Shown piece after piece: positions 1 to 13,100 of a stretch of DNA of 64,000 nucleotides. The stretch is from Cercospora beticola. Lineage: Eukaryota > Ascomycota > Dothideomycetes > Mycosphaerellales > Mycosphaerellaceae. The notes beneath the pieces were generated by a model, which was not told the DNA's origin, did not search any database, and saw only the letters and a program-made list of their open reading frames with translations. The DNA lies in contig NC_088935.1 of NCBI RefSeq assembly GCF_033473495.1, positions 5,332,001 through 5,396,000 of the forward strand, in the 5' to 3' direction. The position numbers and the translations under genes are program-made. Every line of letters begins with the position of its first letter. Within the stretch, counting starts at the first letter, position 1.

Positions 1-449
1 AAGCGAGCTGTTAGTGATCATCCACAGATGGAGAAGCATGCTCAAGAGCTGGATAGTTGGTGGTCGAGATGGGAATCCGCTATCAGAATAAGCGAGAATG
101 CCCAGTATTGTCCGCCGAGCCGGGCTCTGCTGCTGCAGTCCATTCGATCTTCCTCGTGGGCTGTTCCAGCTCGAGCTTCGTTCGACATCGCGCGTCTTGC
201 ACGCCATCCTCTCTCAGCGTGAGTGACTGCCAACACCATCGCAATTGGAAGGCTCTGTTTCTCAAGAGAGCAGACATAGTCTCAAAACTTGGCCGGGAGA
301 ATCCCCGGCTTGGCTGAAGAACCAGCGAGTCGAGCTATCATGACTGCCGATTTCGCGGTAGAGATCATGGAAAGAGCAATCAATGTAGGTCCCCACTGAC
401 TTTCTCTTATCTGTGTTCGATGTTTTAGGGCTCTCAAAATCCCAGCACT
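1..449. other. intergenic / left edge
   Basis: No gene can be supported here. Short open frames of 60-90 codons occur on both strands but show no domain, signal peptide or codon pattern. The stretch just before 450 probably holds the promoter and leader of the following gene. Confidence 0.4.
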
Positions 450-1448
450 ATGGGTGCTGCTACCTCGATTAACCAGAAGCCCATCTGGACCACCTTATCC
501 GTCCTCGTCGCAGCCCTCGCAGTCACAACCTACCAACTTGCGCAGCCTCCACCGACTCACCTTCCCAAAGTTTTCGTAATCGGCCTCTCCAAGACCGGCA
601 CAACCAGCATCGGCGACGCCCTCGAACGCCTCGGCTACCGTCGCCTCGGCTGGCGCGACATTCGCAGTCGACACCTCGTCCACACCTGGGCTCACTCCAA
701 CAACTCCGACCTCTCGACTCTGATCTCCCAAACAAAACAATACGATGCCTTCGAAGATCTCCCATGGGCGAAAGCCTACCCACAAATGGCAGATTTGTAT
801 CCTGACGCCAAATTTATTCTAAGTCTTCGGAAAGACGACGAAACGTGGTTACGGAGTATGGGGACGCATATGGGGCGAGGCGAATGGCAGCCCTACAAGC
901 TCTTCTACGGCGCGACGACGTTCGAGGGAAACGAAGACGTGATACGGCAATCGTATTTGAACCACACCAGAGAAGTGCGGGAGTTCTTTCGGGACAAAGA
1001 GGAGCGATTTGTGGAGATGAGGATAGATGATGCGGGGGATGAGGAGAACTGGAGTGCTTTATGCCAGGTTGCGGAGTGTTCTGGTGGGAAAGTCCCCAGT
1101 ATTCGTTTCCCAAGGACGAATTCGAAGGGCTCGTGGGATATGGGTCCTGCGAAGAATGCGGTGAGATTCTGTTGGGTGAGTGTATTATTTAATTTTAGCC
1201 CGCCTTTGAGACATTTGAGATCAATGACGAATGTCAGGCGTTTACCGTTTTGTGCTGACTTTCTTCAGGGCTGGACGGTTACAAGGACGGAAGAGCAGGT
1301 TGTGAAATATTATTACGAGCGGAATGTGGAAGCCGTGAGACCTGTTCTCAGCGCGCTTTGGTCGGCATATGATTTTGTTGAACGGGCATACACCGAGCTC
1401 GAATTCAAGATCGTTGCGTCATTTGTGCCTGCCTTGACCGTTGAATAG
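450..1448 (+). CDS. sulfotransferase-like P-loop membrane protein
   Basis: Likely a member of the fungal sulfotransferase family with a single N-terminal membrane anchor. Residues about 13-32 form a hydrophobic helix. They are followed by the P-loop-like motif FVIGLSKTGTTSIGDAL, which would bind the phosphate of PAPS, and further on by FPRTN. The frame stays open to 332 codons, but a stretch near 1161-1268 reads poorly and carries intron signals: donors at 1161 (GTGAGA) or 1176 (GTGAGT) and an acceptor at 1268 (TTCTTCAG). Both introns keep the frame, and removal gives about 296 or 301 residues. The choice between donors is not settled. The substrate cannot be told, and these proteins are rarely characterised. 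The start at 450 is the first ATG that leaves the anchor intact. Confidence 0.8.
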   Translation: MGAATSINQKPIWTTLSVLVAALAVTTYQLAQPPPTHLPKVFVIGLSKTGTTSIGDALERLGYRRLGWRDIRSRHLVHTWAHSNNSDLSTLISQTKQYDAFEDLPWAKAYPQMADLYPDAKFILSLRKDDETWLRSMGTHMGRGEWQPYKLFYGATTFEGNEDVIRQSYLNHTREVREFFRDKEERFVEMRIDDAGDEENWSALCQVAECSGGKVPSIRFPRTNSKGSWDMGPAKNAVRFCWVSVLFNFSPPLRHLRSMTNVRRLPFCADFLQGWTVTRTEEQVVKYYYERNVEAVRPVLSALWSAYDFVERAYTELEFKIVASFVPALTVE

Positions 1449-3747
1449 ATTGCGCATCCGTAGTAACAATCTGGTAAAATAGTGCATTGTGCGACGGACA
1501 ACTTTTTGTGTCTGGACGTGCCCAGATCAGGTTTGTCGGAGTACGAGATTCTTGATCCTTCACCTGCTGTGCACCCAGAGGCCGCGCTTGCCGCAAGATT
1601 TCCACATTCGGAGATCGATGCGAAGCTATCGGATTTCTGACGCCTTGCTTTATTGCTGCTCGTGCCCCAGGAAGATACCAGTCGCTCTGCATGTGAGATG
1701 CGCTCACAATCGCGATCGAATGATACTTTGACAGTAACAAAGCCATTCTCACCGACAATTATTTCTCCATTCACGTTATCTGCAGCAGCATGCTTTGCCA
1801 ATGGGTGCCTGCGGATCGAAACAACCGAATTGTCTCTCCGGCTGGTACGTAAGACTGCGTGATCATCGCACAATCGCGCAATCAGGCATAGTCCGTCATG
1901 TGAACGGAGTGCTGGACCGCTGCACTGGAAACTGATGACAAACCCGGCTCCACGTGCCAACATCAGGCGGAGTATCGCTTACGAGGCCATCCCGAGCAGA
2001 ACGAGCACCCCAAAGTAGAAAGTAGAGAAAAGGCAGAACGCCAGAGCGTCCAGCGATCGCGGCCTCGGCCGTCGCTTGGATGCGGCACAGTGTGGGCTGT
2101 GTGGCTGATCCTGTTTCGGGACCGCCAGCAACGTGACAACGGATGATCCACAGCCACGAAGCGAAGGCGCTGTTTCGCGCATTGATAGAGTTGCCAATGG
2201 CTTTTGCGCTGTCCAGATAATTTTTTTTTGTGACCATGACAAGGGCCCTAGAGGGAAAGGGACCAAGCTATAGCACAAGCTACGAGCAGTAGCTACTGCG
2301 AGAAGAATGTGACAATAATGTTCGTTCGTGGAGTAGCGCAGCCAGATGCGAACAGTTGTTCTCCTCTCAACTCGGAAGGCGCGGGGCATGTAGTGTCACC
2401 AGGCTGCTCGGCGACCCACCCAGGTGCACCAGTGCCACGACGAGTCCACACAGTGATGGATGCGATGCCTTCCTTCTTCTACGATCTCCGATGTGCGTGA
2501 TATTCTGCATGAAGAGAGGAGCCCAGGCTGCACACTGGTCATGGCCAAACTGGCTTCCTTGCTCACGGACGCACGTTGCAGCCGCTGCTGCATCCTCTGG
2601 GAATTTCATTTTTTTGGCTGGACATTCGTGCGAACGAACGCCTGGCTGCCGGCGTCAACAGGACATGATTGACAGCCAAACAAACATCAACCAGCTGGCT
2701 CGCCGTTCGGGAGCCGGGTCTTTCGACCCAAGGTACACGACGCAGCCCGCTCACGAGGGCGAGCTTCTGCTGCAAGACACGCTCTAGCCGCTGGCCCAGA
2801 AAGCATAAACTGGGAAGGTACCTGAGGAGCTTTGTCCCTGGAAATTCAAAATAGCCTGCGTGTCACGCAGGCTTTCTGATGATCGCGATGAATGGCGCCA
2901 GTGAGCCAACGCATGGGCCGTGGTCTGTTCGCAAAGACACGGTGAAAGTCTGTCGAAGTGGTATCGACGCGTTCGCGGTGGCATTGAGATCGAGCGGCTG
3001 TCGTGAAACCCGATAGGAATGATGCGCGCAGGCGCATGAACGTGATTGTAGTGTACCGCCTCTCGAAAAGACTGGCTAATGCAGGTATGCGGCTCGTAGT
3101 GGCAGCTGATGGAGAGACCACGAGCGTGCGCTGCCACTGGCTGGCCGGGCGCCCTCTTCTTGGAAAACGTCTCGTCCAGCGAAAATTGTCGAGTCGTAAT
3201 TCTCGCCCGTCGCTGACAAGAATCATTCGTGTTATCTTTGTCTTGTCTTCACTCACGTCCGTGCGATCCCCACAGTTGGCAGGAGCAGGCGCAGGCACTG
3301 TGATTTGAGCATCAGCGGCGGCAGGCGATCCAGCAGAGTTCCATACTGTACTCCAACTTGACTTCGCCTATCACCCCTGCAAAGCCTGCCTGCACGCTCA
3401 CGCTCACTTTTACCCCACTCTCATGGTCCGGTACCTCCTCAGCGTAGCCACTCTCTCCGCTCTGTACTTGTGGCTCTGGGTCTCGTCCGTTGATCACTGC
3501 ACATCTGACATTGCTCCTCGCGACTGATCACGACACACTTCTTGGATCATCTTTTGTCTCTCGCCCCGACAACGACGCCCGCACGCACACGTTCGCCGCC
3601 GGAAGGATCGGAGTGGCGCGCTGCCGGGGACTGCTGTTCGTTCTATCGAGTCAGGCGCGATCTCTCCGGACATTGGAACAAAGGAATCGTCCGACAACTA
3701 TTTCGCACTTCTTTTGATTCTACACACAGACCGACACGCCCGCCATC
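1449..3747. other. intergenic, 2.3 kb
   Basis: Open frames up to 216 codons occur on both strands, mainly minus, but none shows a recognisable domain, and their composition looks like antisense or random reading. The last few hundred bases are pyrimidine-rich and probably form the promoter and leader of the zinc-finger gene. I see no repeats or RNA genes. Confidence 0.4.
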
Positions 3748-5090
3748 ATGACTGCCGCAAAGGTTCGCACCATCGTGGCCGTCGTCGAGTGTCTGCTGTG
3801 GAGAGAATGCTAACGCTGGGGCTCTCCAGGAAATGTCCCGCCCGGCGAGCCAACATCGCCTGTCCGTGGGCTCCCCTGCCAACAGCTTACCAACGCGGAA
3901 TTCATACAGCCGCACACACTCTCACACGACCTCCTTGGGTGCCGTCAACCCCACGAACCGCATTAATCGTCGAAAGAGCTCAACATTCTCCCGACCCGCA
4001 ATCAATGGTGCGGCATTGGACAATGCCGTGGCCGAGGGCACAATCGTGAACCGCCGCAGTTCCATGTCGAAATCCGCCCTTGCGTCGCTAAACGACGGAC
4101 ATGCCGCCATGCCCAGCAGCCTCCCGCAGCACGCCTCCGTTCCAGAGGACTCTGCAGTCGTCGACGGTCCTTCGCTCTCGTCCTTTCAGCACGAGAAGGC
4201 AGCAGCGAAGATGCGAAGAGCGAGCGACGGAACGCGTCTGAGCAAGAAGGAAAAGGCAGCTACGGGAGAGCTCAAGTGCGAGCACTGCGGCAAGGCATAC
4301 AAACATGGCAGTTGCTTGACCAAACACCTGTAAGTGTGGTGTTTGTGTGACGGAATGCTGGGAATGAGAGCGAAACAGCAGCTGACCGATACCCTTTAGC
4401 TGGGAACACACGCCCCAATGGCAATACACCTCGAAACTGCTCATTTCGAAACACCAGCAGGTCCAGCTTCTCGAAGCTGCCTCGGTCTTGGTCGCCATGA
4501 ATCAAGAGGGCAAGGATGGCGGAGACAGTGACGATTCGTCCTCACCAGCCGCGTCCGGCTCCTCAGGCATGCGGGACGAGGACTTGAGCTCCAACGAGAC
4601 CACGCCTCCTCCGCAGAGCGAGCACGCGTATAGGGACAGCAAGCGTTTCAGCGGTAATAGCAGTATCTATTCGCGCTCGTACCAATCGGTCTTCTCGAAC
4701 GGAAGCGTTCCGAACGGAGAGCACGGCTTTTCGCACCACCGACAATGGAGCATGTCTAGCGCCAGCAGGCCAATGACAGCAAATACTTCCATTGCGGAGA
4801 GCTACCGCGGGGATGAAGACCCCCAGGATTTGGCGGCTGCAGTGGGACTTCTCAGCTGTAGCTACGGCACTCCCAAAAATGGCCCAACGGCCACCGGAGT
4901 CGATGTACCGCCAGTCCCGCCGCTCCCTGCCAAATACCAGGCCCACCAGCCTCAGCCATATTCCAACTACCGCAATCAGGGCGATGTCGAGATGGAAGAT
5001 GAGGATTCTGATGACGAGCCCCACCGTCAACACCACCATGCTCGTAACGACGAAGCAGAATACGGCATGTTTGGCAAGATGGACGCGTAA
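3748..5090 (+). CDS. C2H2 zinc-finger protein
   Basis: Three exons: 3748-3762, 3830-4329 and 4400-5090, giving 401 residues. The first intron has a CTAAC branch site just before GCTCTCCAG. The second begins GTAAGT and splits the finger region. The protein starts MTAAKEMSRPAS. It has a Ser-rich N-terminal half and a single C2H2-like finger (CEHCGKAYKHGSCLTKHLWE, with a final His in WEHTPQW), followed by a helix rich in Lys, Gln and Leu. The C-terminal half is disordered (Ser/Gly, an SIYSRSYQSVFSNG stretch, then an acidic patch DVEMEDEDSDDEP with His-rich residues). One finger with a conserved helical flank matches a fungal family of putative transcription regulators. Target genes are unknown. 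Confidence 0.87.
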
Positions 5091-7415
5091 CACAAAAAGT
5101 ACGCTTATACAATGACTTTTCTTTCCTTGCAGCAAATGTCGATGATCAACAAAAAACCCATGAATGGAACGCAAACACGATAACAACATATTTCACCAGT
5201 AGCAGTAGCATTTCCGGAGCAGGAGGGGATCTAGGCCATGATGGCGGAGGGGCGAAACTAGGCTCAAGGAGGCGGCGTTTTTCGTTCGAATTTGGTTGAA
5301 TTGGAACCTTTGTCAAATTGCATATTCCGTTCGAAGTGAGAGTAGGACAAATCCGCTGGCGTGGCGCAGCTAGCCCGCTCATCAGGATCCAAAGGAGAAG
5401 GAAAAGAATTTGTTGGCGAAAGTTTAGCTCCGCAGGATAACTCATATTTTCCAGGCACCGATGAGCAGAAAGGCAGAAACACGAACTTTGTCATTGGATA
5501 CTGTTCGTCGATTCCACTTTCCGCGAGGTTAAAGCTGGGGAATTTGGAGAGGTATTGTTATCTCTTTTGCGTTGAGCAGACCACAGACAGCGAAGCAATG
5601 GAAGCACTGATGCATAAATATGGGATTTCCACAACGTTTCGTGTCTTGAGCAGGAATATGGGTGAGGTCCTGAGTGTGCTGGAAGGTGAGGTGCAATCGT
5701 CGGCGTACTGGTCAATTCTTGGGTGCTTTTCTGGCGCTTTGATCGAACGTCCGAGGAAGTGCTAAATTCGAATGCGCATTTGATGCGAAGCAGGTGTGAA
5801 AGAAGCTACTAATGACTGTTGGCAGGCGCGATTCAACGGCTTACGATAGTCATCATTGGACGCGAACCTCTGGTCGAAGTCCGTTCCTGGTATTTTCTGA
5901 ATCGCAAGAAGCCGGGCTTGAATTGTGGATTGTGTTCGCAGGCGTGAGCGAGAGAAGAGAGTTTCTACTGTACGACATCTGCCGCGATCAACAAAGGCAT
6001 TGCCGGCTGCTTATGCAGGCGCAATTGGTTGAACCGAGGATTGAGGAAGGGACTTGCACGTTGTCGCCGATACTTGCCATTTCCTGCAACTTTTTCGAAC
6101 ATCGAATCGACACAAACACATGGCGAACGTGGGACTGCGCAAGGCATGGCACGGGGTTGGCACGGAAGCTCGAAATCAACAATCATCGTGCTATCCACAC
6201 CGACAGACACCGTCGCGACGCCGGATGTCAGTGACGCAGGGCATCGTCGGCTGAAACGCACGAGAAGAGATGAGATATTGCCTCCGAGGACAGCCCGAGC
6301 GGGTTTCGCACGTCACTCCCGACCACACATCTTGCCCCAGGACGTTCGCTGTCCACAATTTCTACGCTGTCGACGTCACACCCAATCCACACTTCGGAGC
6401 TGAAAAGTTATCTTTGCAAAAACCCTTGTATGTAGGGACTGTTTGGGCGCCAAGCGGTGGTTCTTTGCAGGTGTGCTGAGACTTAAGATTGGACAAGAAG
6501 CAGTCTAAGCACCCGCTTTTCGTCTGGCCAAGATGCTTGTGGTTTGGCACATGCCAAAGGGCTCCACTTCGTTCACGACATCGTTGCTACTTTTCTATGG
6601 GGACCTCGTTTTGGTTCATCGCTGTTGGCCGTAGACGCCACAGACGGCATTGTGGGACTTGCGCTGTTGGATTGTGCTTTGCAAGTCCGCACGGGGTGAA
6701 GCGCGGGTTTGCGCTAAGTGATCCACTCTCATTGTAGATGGAGATGCAACGGGTGAGGGTATGTCGTCACTCGGTACAGTACTGACAGAGATACAGTCGG
6801 TGCAGAGAAGAGGACAAGACAAGCAATTGGGTGAGACGCCAAAGTTCAATCCTTGTAAAAAGATCACGACGAAAAGAGGAAGCCGAAGACAGAGCATCCC
6901 ATGAAACAACCAAACAGAGAAGACACCACTTCGCTGGATGCATGTCCGTCTTGTCTAATGACATCCGCCCTCTCGGCGTTCGGTGGTCTCCACGTGCCCC
7001 CAAGAAATGACACAACTGTCGTTGGCCAACGAGGATACTCTATTCTTGCAAAAGAACCACTTTTTCTCTGCTACTATCTTCCCTCCACCTACGAATTAAA
7101 CATTGGCATTCACAGTCTCTTGGCTCGGGCCTATCTCGTGCCAGACACTGGTGCCGGAACTCTTTCCCTTTAGTCCAGTCAACGAAAAGGTCCCCATGAT
7201 CCTTCCGACCACAGAGGACGACCGGTAGTGGTGTGGGACATATATATGTCAGGGCTTTCGCTCTTCCCCATGGCACGTTCTGCCTTACCTTTTCTCCTCT
7301 AGCTTCATTCTGGATCTTCTCCCCCATTCCTGTCTTACTGACTGGTGGGTGACTGCTGGCTGGCTGGACCAACCCCCTTCTCGAATCTGAGTAGCAGGGC
7401 TAGACTGGATCTATC
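5091..7415. other. intergenic, 2.3 kb
   Basis: No gene supported. Frames such as 5361-5765 (134 codons) and 5812-6234 (140 codons) have no domain and overlap frames on the other strand. The part after about 7240 is pyrimidine-rich with TATATAT near 7242 and probably forms the promoter and leader of the sugar transporter. Confidence 0.4.
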
Positions 7416-9237
7416 ATGAAGGTCACCATCAACGAGGGCGGTGTGCCCTCGTACTGGGGCACAAATGGACGTGCTCTGGGCATGCTGATCACAGCTGTCG
7501 CAACCACTGACTTTTTGCTGTTCGGTTATGGTACGTTCCAGATGCCCGGTACCACAATGGCGCACAGACTGACATTCTGACTTCTTCAGACCAAGGTGTC
7601 ATGTCCGGTATCATCTCTTCTCCCGCTTTCACTGGTGATTTCCCCGAGGTCGAAGGTGATTCCACCTACGAAGGTTTCGTCGTCTCGATCTACGCTGTCG
7701 GCTGCTTCCTCGGTGCCTGCTTTATCCTGACTTTTGGTGACAAACTTGGACGACGAAACTCCATCTTCCTGGGCGCATCGGTTATGATCGTTGGTGTCAT
7801 CATCCAGCTTGCTTGTGTCCCTCCGAACAGTGGTGCTACTGCGCAATTCATTATTGGAAGATGCATTACAGGGGTATGTTGTTGCGATCTTGCTCCCACG
7901 ACGAAGAGCTTTGCGACGGAGAACTGGACTGACTCAATGCAAACAGATTGGCAACGGAATCAATACCTCGACCGTCCCGACATACCAGGCCGAATGCAGT
8001 AAATCACACAACCGCGGCAAGCTGATCTGTATTGAGGGCGGTAACGTTGCCATCGGCACGCTTATTGCCTACTGGATTGACTACGGATGTCTTTACGGCC
8101 CTGATGACATGGTTTGGCGATTCCCTATCGCATTCCAATGCGTCTTCGCTTTCATCGTTATCGTCCTCATGCTGCGCCTTCCGGAATCTCCTCGCTGGTT
8201 ACTCACTCATGACCGCCAAGAAGAAGCCGCTACTGTACTTGCCGCGCTGGATGGACAATCACGCGACAGCGTTGAGGTCCGCACTCACATGTCTGTCATC
8301 TTGGACTCCATCCGCGCTGCTGGCCATAAGGGAGGTGTCACACCAATCTCGGCACTCTTCACCAATGGAAAGACTCAGCACTTCCGTCGTCTCTTGCTCG
8401 GAGCTTCGTCGCAGATGATGCAGCAGCTGTCTGGTTGCAACGCCGTCATCTACTACTTCCCGATTCTGTTCCAGGATGCCATTGGTGTCTCCCACAACTT
8501 GGCTCTTTTGCTTGGTGGTATCAACATGGTTGTCTACTCGATCTTTGCCACCACATCGTGGTTCGCTGTCGAGCGTATCGGACGCCGAAAATTGTTCTTG
8601 ATCGGAACTGTTGGACAGTGCTTGTCCATGGTTATTGCCTTCGGAGCTCTGATTCCTGACACTGAGGAAGCTGCCAAGGGTGCAGCTGTCGGTCTCTTCA
8701 CATACATTGCCTTCTTTGGTGCCACCTGGTTGCCTCTGCCATGGCTGTACCCAGCTGAGATCAACCCTCTGAAGACTCGCGCAAAGGCTAACGCTGTCTC
8801 CACGGTCTCCAACTGGCTCTGGTAAGTCGAGATGAGCAATGCTTCGGATTACTCCAGCTGACATTTCATCTTCCAGGAACTTCTTCATTGTCATGATCAC
8901 GCCTGTGCTCATTGACTCCATCGGATGGGGAACGTACCTCTTCTTCGCCGTGCTGAACGCCATCTTCTTCCCGATCATCTACTTCTTCTACCCAGAGACC
9001 AGCCAGCGCACACTGGAGGAGATTGACCTCATCTTCGCCAAGGGCTACACGGAAAAGATCAACTATGTCACCGCTGCTAAGCAATTGCCGCGCATGACCC
9101 AAGAGGAGATCGACCAGAAGGCACGCGAATATGGCGCCATCGACTCGGACGAGGAGACTGGCAGTGGCAGCGACTTCAAGGCCGACAAGGACGACGAGAA
9201 GTCCGGTCCTACGATGAGAGAGGGTGGCATGGCGTGA
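7416..9237 (+). CDS. MFS sugar transporter (sugar porter family)
   Basis: Twelve-helix plasma-membrane sugar carrier of the major facilitator superfamily, 544 residues. Four exons: 7416-7530, 7590-7873, 7947-8821 and 8877-9237, all with GT-AG introns that keep the frame. Family signatures are present: FGYDQGVMSG in helix 1, GDKLGRR in the helix 2-3 loop, LPESPRWLL after helix 6, QLSGCNAVIYYFPILF in helix 7, ERIGRRKLF in the helix 8-9 loop, and PETSQRTLEEIDLIF after helix 12. The C-terminal tail is acidic and Lys-rich. The sequence is close in style to STL1/hexose-type fungal carriers, but the sugar cannot be deduced. It is flanked by long non-coding stretches and is not part of a catabolic cluster. 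Confidence 0.95.
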
Positions 9238-10144
9238 GCATGAGACTTGTGCAGTACGAGTGAGAGAATCAAAATTGTTGAATGCGGATGCGATGAGCGC
9301 TTGAGGCGCTTTTGAAATGATTGTTATGTCGCACGAACCAGAGAGTTCGACGGCGTTCCTTGCATGACAATGATAAAGCACAGTATCATGATAGAGGGGA
9401 GGTGGCAACGAGGGCATTTCGCGAAATGATACCCGCCCTCGCCATCTCGCGATAGAGATAGACGTATAGAAGAATAGAGCTCTCTTTCAACCTTGGGAAG
9501 CATGAGTACATGAATGATTGAGTACTTCTCGACATTGATTCTTGTGCCTCTTGTGATGGAAATTTTAGATGGACGCTACGAGGCCGTTTTTCTCAACCGC
9601 AGTTCGCAGATGGGCTTGCAGTGTGTGGGATGATGTACTTGGTGCTACGTGTTCGCATGTGATGTCGTCAGGCTGCCTATTTGGTTCTGGTCGTGTATCG
9701 TCTCTGCCTGATCGGAGAATATGGAAATGCGCAGTGAGAATGGGAGCCTAGAAATGCTAGTTGTCCAGTAGTGGGATGAAAATAGTTCGGTGCCTTGGGG
9801 TGGATGTCGGAAGAGCGTCGTAGAGCGAGACGGCGCTGCGCCACAGGGTGGACTTGACAGACGTCAGGCCAGGATTGACGGCCAAGGCACGCGCCTGGGC
9901 ATTGGACTGACCGAACGAACAAGACATCTGCTGCTCTCGTACCAAATCATGCGTGCCTGAAGGTCTCTGCGTGTCCCGACACCGACCATCATCCTCGCCA
10001 TGCCATGTCGCTAGCATCACACGCCAACCCACCGCCCTTCCCATGAGCTACGACGCCGCCTCGACACCGACTCCCGCATCCTCTCCCTAGCTCGAGCACC
10101 TCTCACCTCCCACCACTGCTCCACGTAGTGCCTCGACTGCAACC
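9238..10144. other. intergenic, 0.9 kb
   Basis: 3' region of the sugar transporter, then the promoter and leader of the kinase. The last 120 bases are C- and A-rich, as is usual for fungal leaders. No gene supported. Confidence 0.4.
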
Positions 10145-13100
10145 ATGTCGAGCCAACCACCGGGCACCTTCCTCCCCAATACCAAAGTTACCGTCGGCAG
10201 CCACAAAGTCTACATTGAGAAATACCTCTCCGAAGGCGGCTTCGCCCACGTCTACGTCGTCCGAATCCCACGAGATAACAACAAGCATGAAATCGCCGTG
10301 CTTAAGCGTGTCGCTGTGCCCGACAAAGAGCACTTGGCCAACATGCGCACCGAAGTCGAAACTATGAAGAAGCTTAAAGGACACAAGCACATTGTCACAT
10401 ACATCGATAGTCATGCTAGTCAGCTGCCCGGAGGAGGTTACGAAGTTTTCCTACTTATGGAGTACTGCAAAGGAGGCGGATTGATTGATTTCATGAACAC
10501 GAGATTGCAACATCGTCTCACAGAACCCGAGATCCTCAAAATCTTTGGCGACTGCGCTGAGGGGTTGGCTTGTATGCATTATCTGAAACCGCCTTTACTA
10601 CACCGCGATTTGAAAGTGGAGAATGTTCTTATTTCAAGATCGCCGAGCGGGACGCCGGTCTACAAGCTGTGTGATTTTGGAAGTACAGCTCCTCCAAGAC
10701 CTGCGGCAAGGACAGCGGAGGAGGGGAGGTTAATTGAGGAGGATGTACAAAAACACACTACAATGCAATATCGAAGTCCGGAAATGATTGATGTGTGGAG
10801 GAAACAACCAATCGACGAAAAGGCGGATATTTGGGCGCTGGGTGTGCTGTTATACAAGCTATGCTACTACACGACGCCTTTTGAGGCGGTGGGGCAGATG
10901 GCTATCTTGAATGCGAGCTTCAAGTTCCCAGCGCATCCGCAGTTCTCAGAAAGGTTGAAGAAGCTGATTAGTTCGATGTTGAAGGAGGATCCGAAGAATC
11001 GGCCGAATATTTATCAGGTGCTGAAGGAGGTTTGCAGTATGCGTGGTGTGCCGGTGCCGGTTCAGGATATTTATGCGAATCGGACACAGTCGGAGGTGCG
11101 AAGGAATGAGGCTTTGCCATCTCCTGATGCCGTGTCGAATGCTGCAGTTGGGCTCTCGAAAGCGGCGCCGCAGGTTCAAGTACAGCAGTTGCCAGATATC
11201 ACTCCGATGCGAAGAGGCAGGCCGACTGCGCCCGCTCAGCAAGGACCTGCGGCTGTGGCTTCTACCGCATCTGCAGCTGCGAGGCCGGCACAAGGAGACC
11301 CATTTGCGGCACTGGATTCGAAGAACTACGACGAGCGAGCGGGTGCTGTGGACGAGCTGTCGAAGCGGTTCCCCAGTCTGGACGAGTTTGCGATCGCTCA
11401 CGACGGAGGCAAATTTGCCTTCCCACCCACATCTCCTCCTACAACAACATCATCCGCGAGGCCAGCTCAGAACAATCTGAGCGAGAGAGTGACGAATGCA
11501 TTGGCGGACGAGGTTTTCGGTGCAAAAGAGAAGCCAGCGCAATCGAAGACTCAAGCTGCTCGGCCCGCGACTTCTGCTACAAACACACGAAGACCTTCGC
11601 CAGTTCGGACATCGAACAAGCCCCCAACGAGCGATCTTCGATCTCCTCCGCTGCAACATCCAATGCCGATGCGCAATATATCTCCATACAAGTCTACAGC
11701 TGTGGGAACATCCCCTCCACCTACTGCTATGAAGAAGATGCCTGATGTCAATTCGCGGCCAATCTGGCGAGTACCAGAGAGCAGTCGACCAGCGAGCCAG
11801 CCTCGAGCATCAGAAGATGCCCAAGCTGTGGCTGCTTCCTTGAAGCCAAGCCTGCCACCTACTCAGCGTCCAGCACTGCTAGAAGTGCATCGTTCAAAAT
11901 CACAAACAGCCACCGTGCAGGCGGATCACGCACACTCTTCTCGGCCATCACTGGAAGGCGGCCGACCGTCTTCGCAGGACCTCGCACAAGCTAATGATAT
12001 CAGCCGCACCAAGTCTTTGAGCAACAGATCGAGGCCTTCGAGCATGTATGTGAGCTCCAACATGGATTTCTTAAAGGAGCAAGAGCAGCAGCGCAAACGG
12101 CCTTCCTTGGAGATTAGACGGCACAGTCGACAGCCTTCGCAGACGCGCGAGCCTGAGACGGAGGAAGCAGTCATTAATGATGACATGGATTACCTGCGCA
12201 ACACTGAGCAGAGCGAAAAATCATCGAAAGGGCATCACAAGAAGAAGTCTAGTCTTGGGCAGATCGGCAGCAATGCCAAGAACATGTTTGCTGGCCGTTT
12301 CGGCGATGCATTCAAGCGCTTCGAGAGTAGTGAAAAGCAGGGTCCCATGACACCTGAAGCACGAGAACGTGAACAGGAGCCAGTGCTCTTGTCTCCGATC
12401 ACTGGCTCTGAGGCTACGCCAAGTCGACACTCGGATCACGAGGAGGAGGAAGAGTTGCCGCCTGAAGTCAGACGAGAGCTTGAACGCAGGAGGCTGATCG
12501 AGGAAGAGAATCGCGTAGCTGCAGCTGCAGAGGAGTACAGGTCTCGCGTTGCGGCGCAGCCAAGCGGCGCACCAGCACCGACCCGAGCGAGCACTATCCA
12601 GCAAAGGGTTCAGTCCTTGCTCGATGATGGACGACAATCACCTGCTCCGCGACGAACAGCTGAAGGATACGGGCGGTATACTGAGTCCGACCCGCCACCT
12701 CAACCGCCACGGCCTGCTCAAGTACAGCAGCCACTGCAGAGCGGCTTCAAGCCTCCCATCATATCGCAGAAGCCGACGGGCGTCAATCCGAACACATCAA
12801 ACAATCCTTACCCAAAGACGAGGCAACAGCTACCCGAGGTTCCAACTCCGAGCTACACTCCTCCGCCAGCTTCAGCACCCGCAGAGCAAGCTCCACTCCA
12901 GAGAGTCGTGTCGAGACCCAACGCACCTCCCAAACCGAAAGCGCTTCGAACCGGGGGACCAGTGCAATGGCCACCTCCACAATCTCCAGAGCAGGAAAAG
13001 ACGCCACCAAGTAAACCTAGCGGCCTCGCAGCTCTTCTCGCGAAAGACCTTGAAGGCGTACCGGATTATCCTCCGGCTGGCAGCAGTGCGCCTCAACTGC

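Noticed and set aside
1313..1963. 216-codon minus-strand frame
   Set aside because: Overlaps the end of the sulfotransferase-like gene antisense and shows no domain. The residue make-up looks random.
8259..8978. 239-codon minus frame
   Set aside because: Antisense shadow of the sugar transporter, whose exons carry all family motifs.
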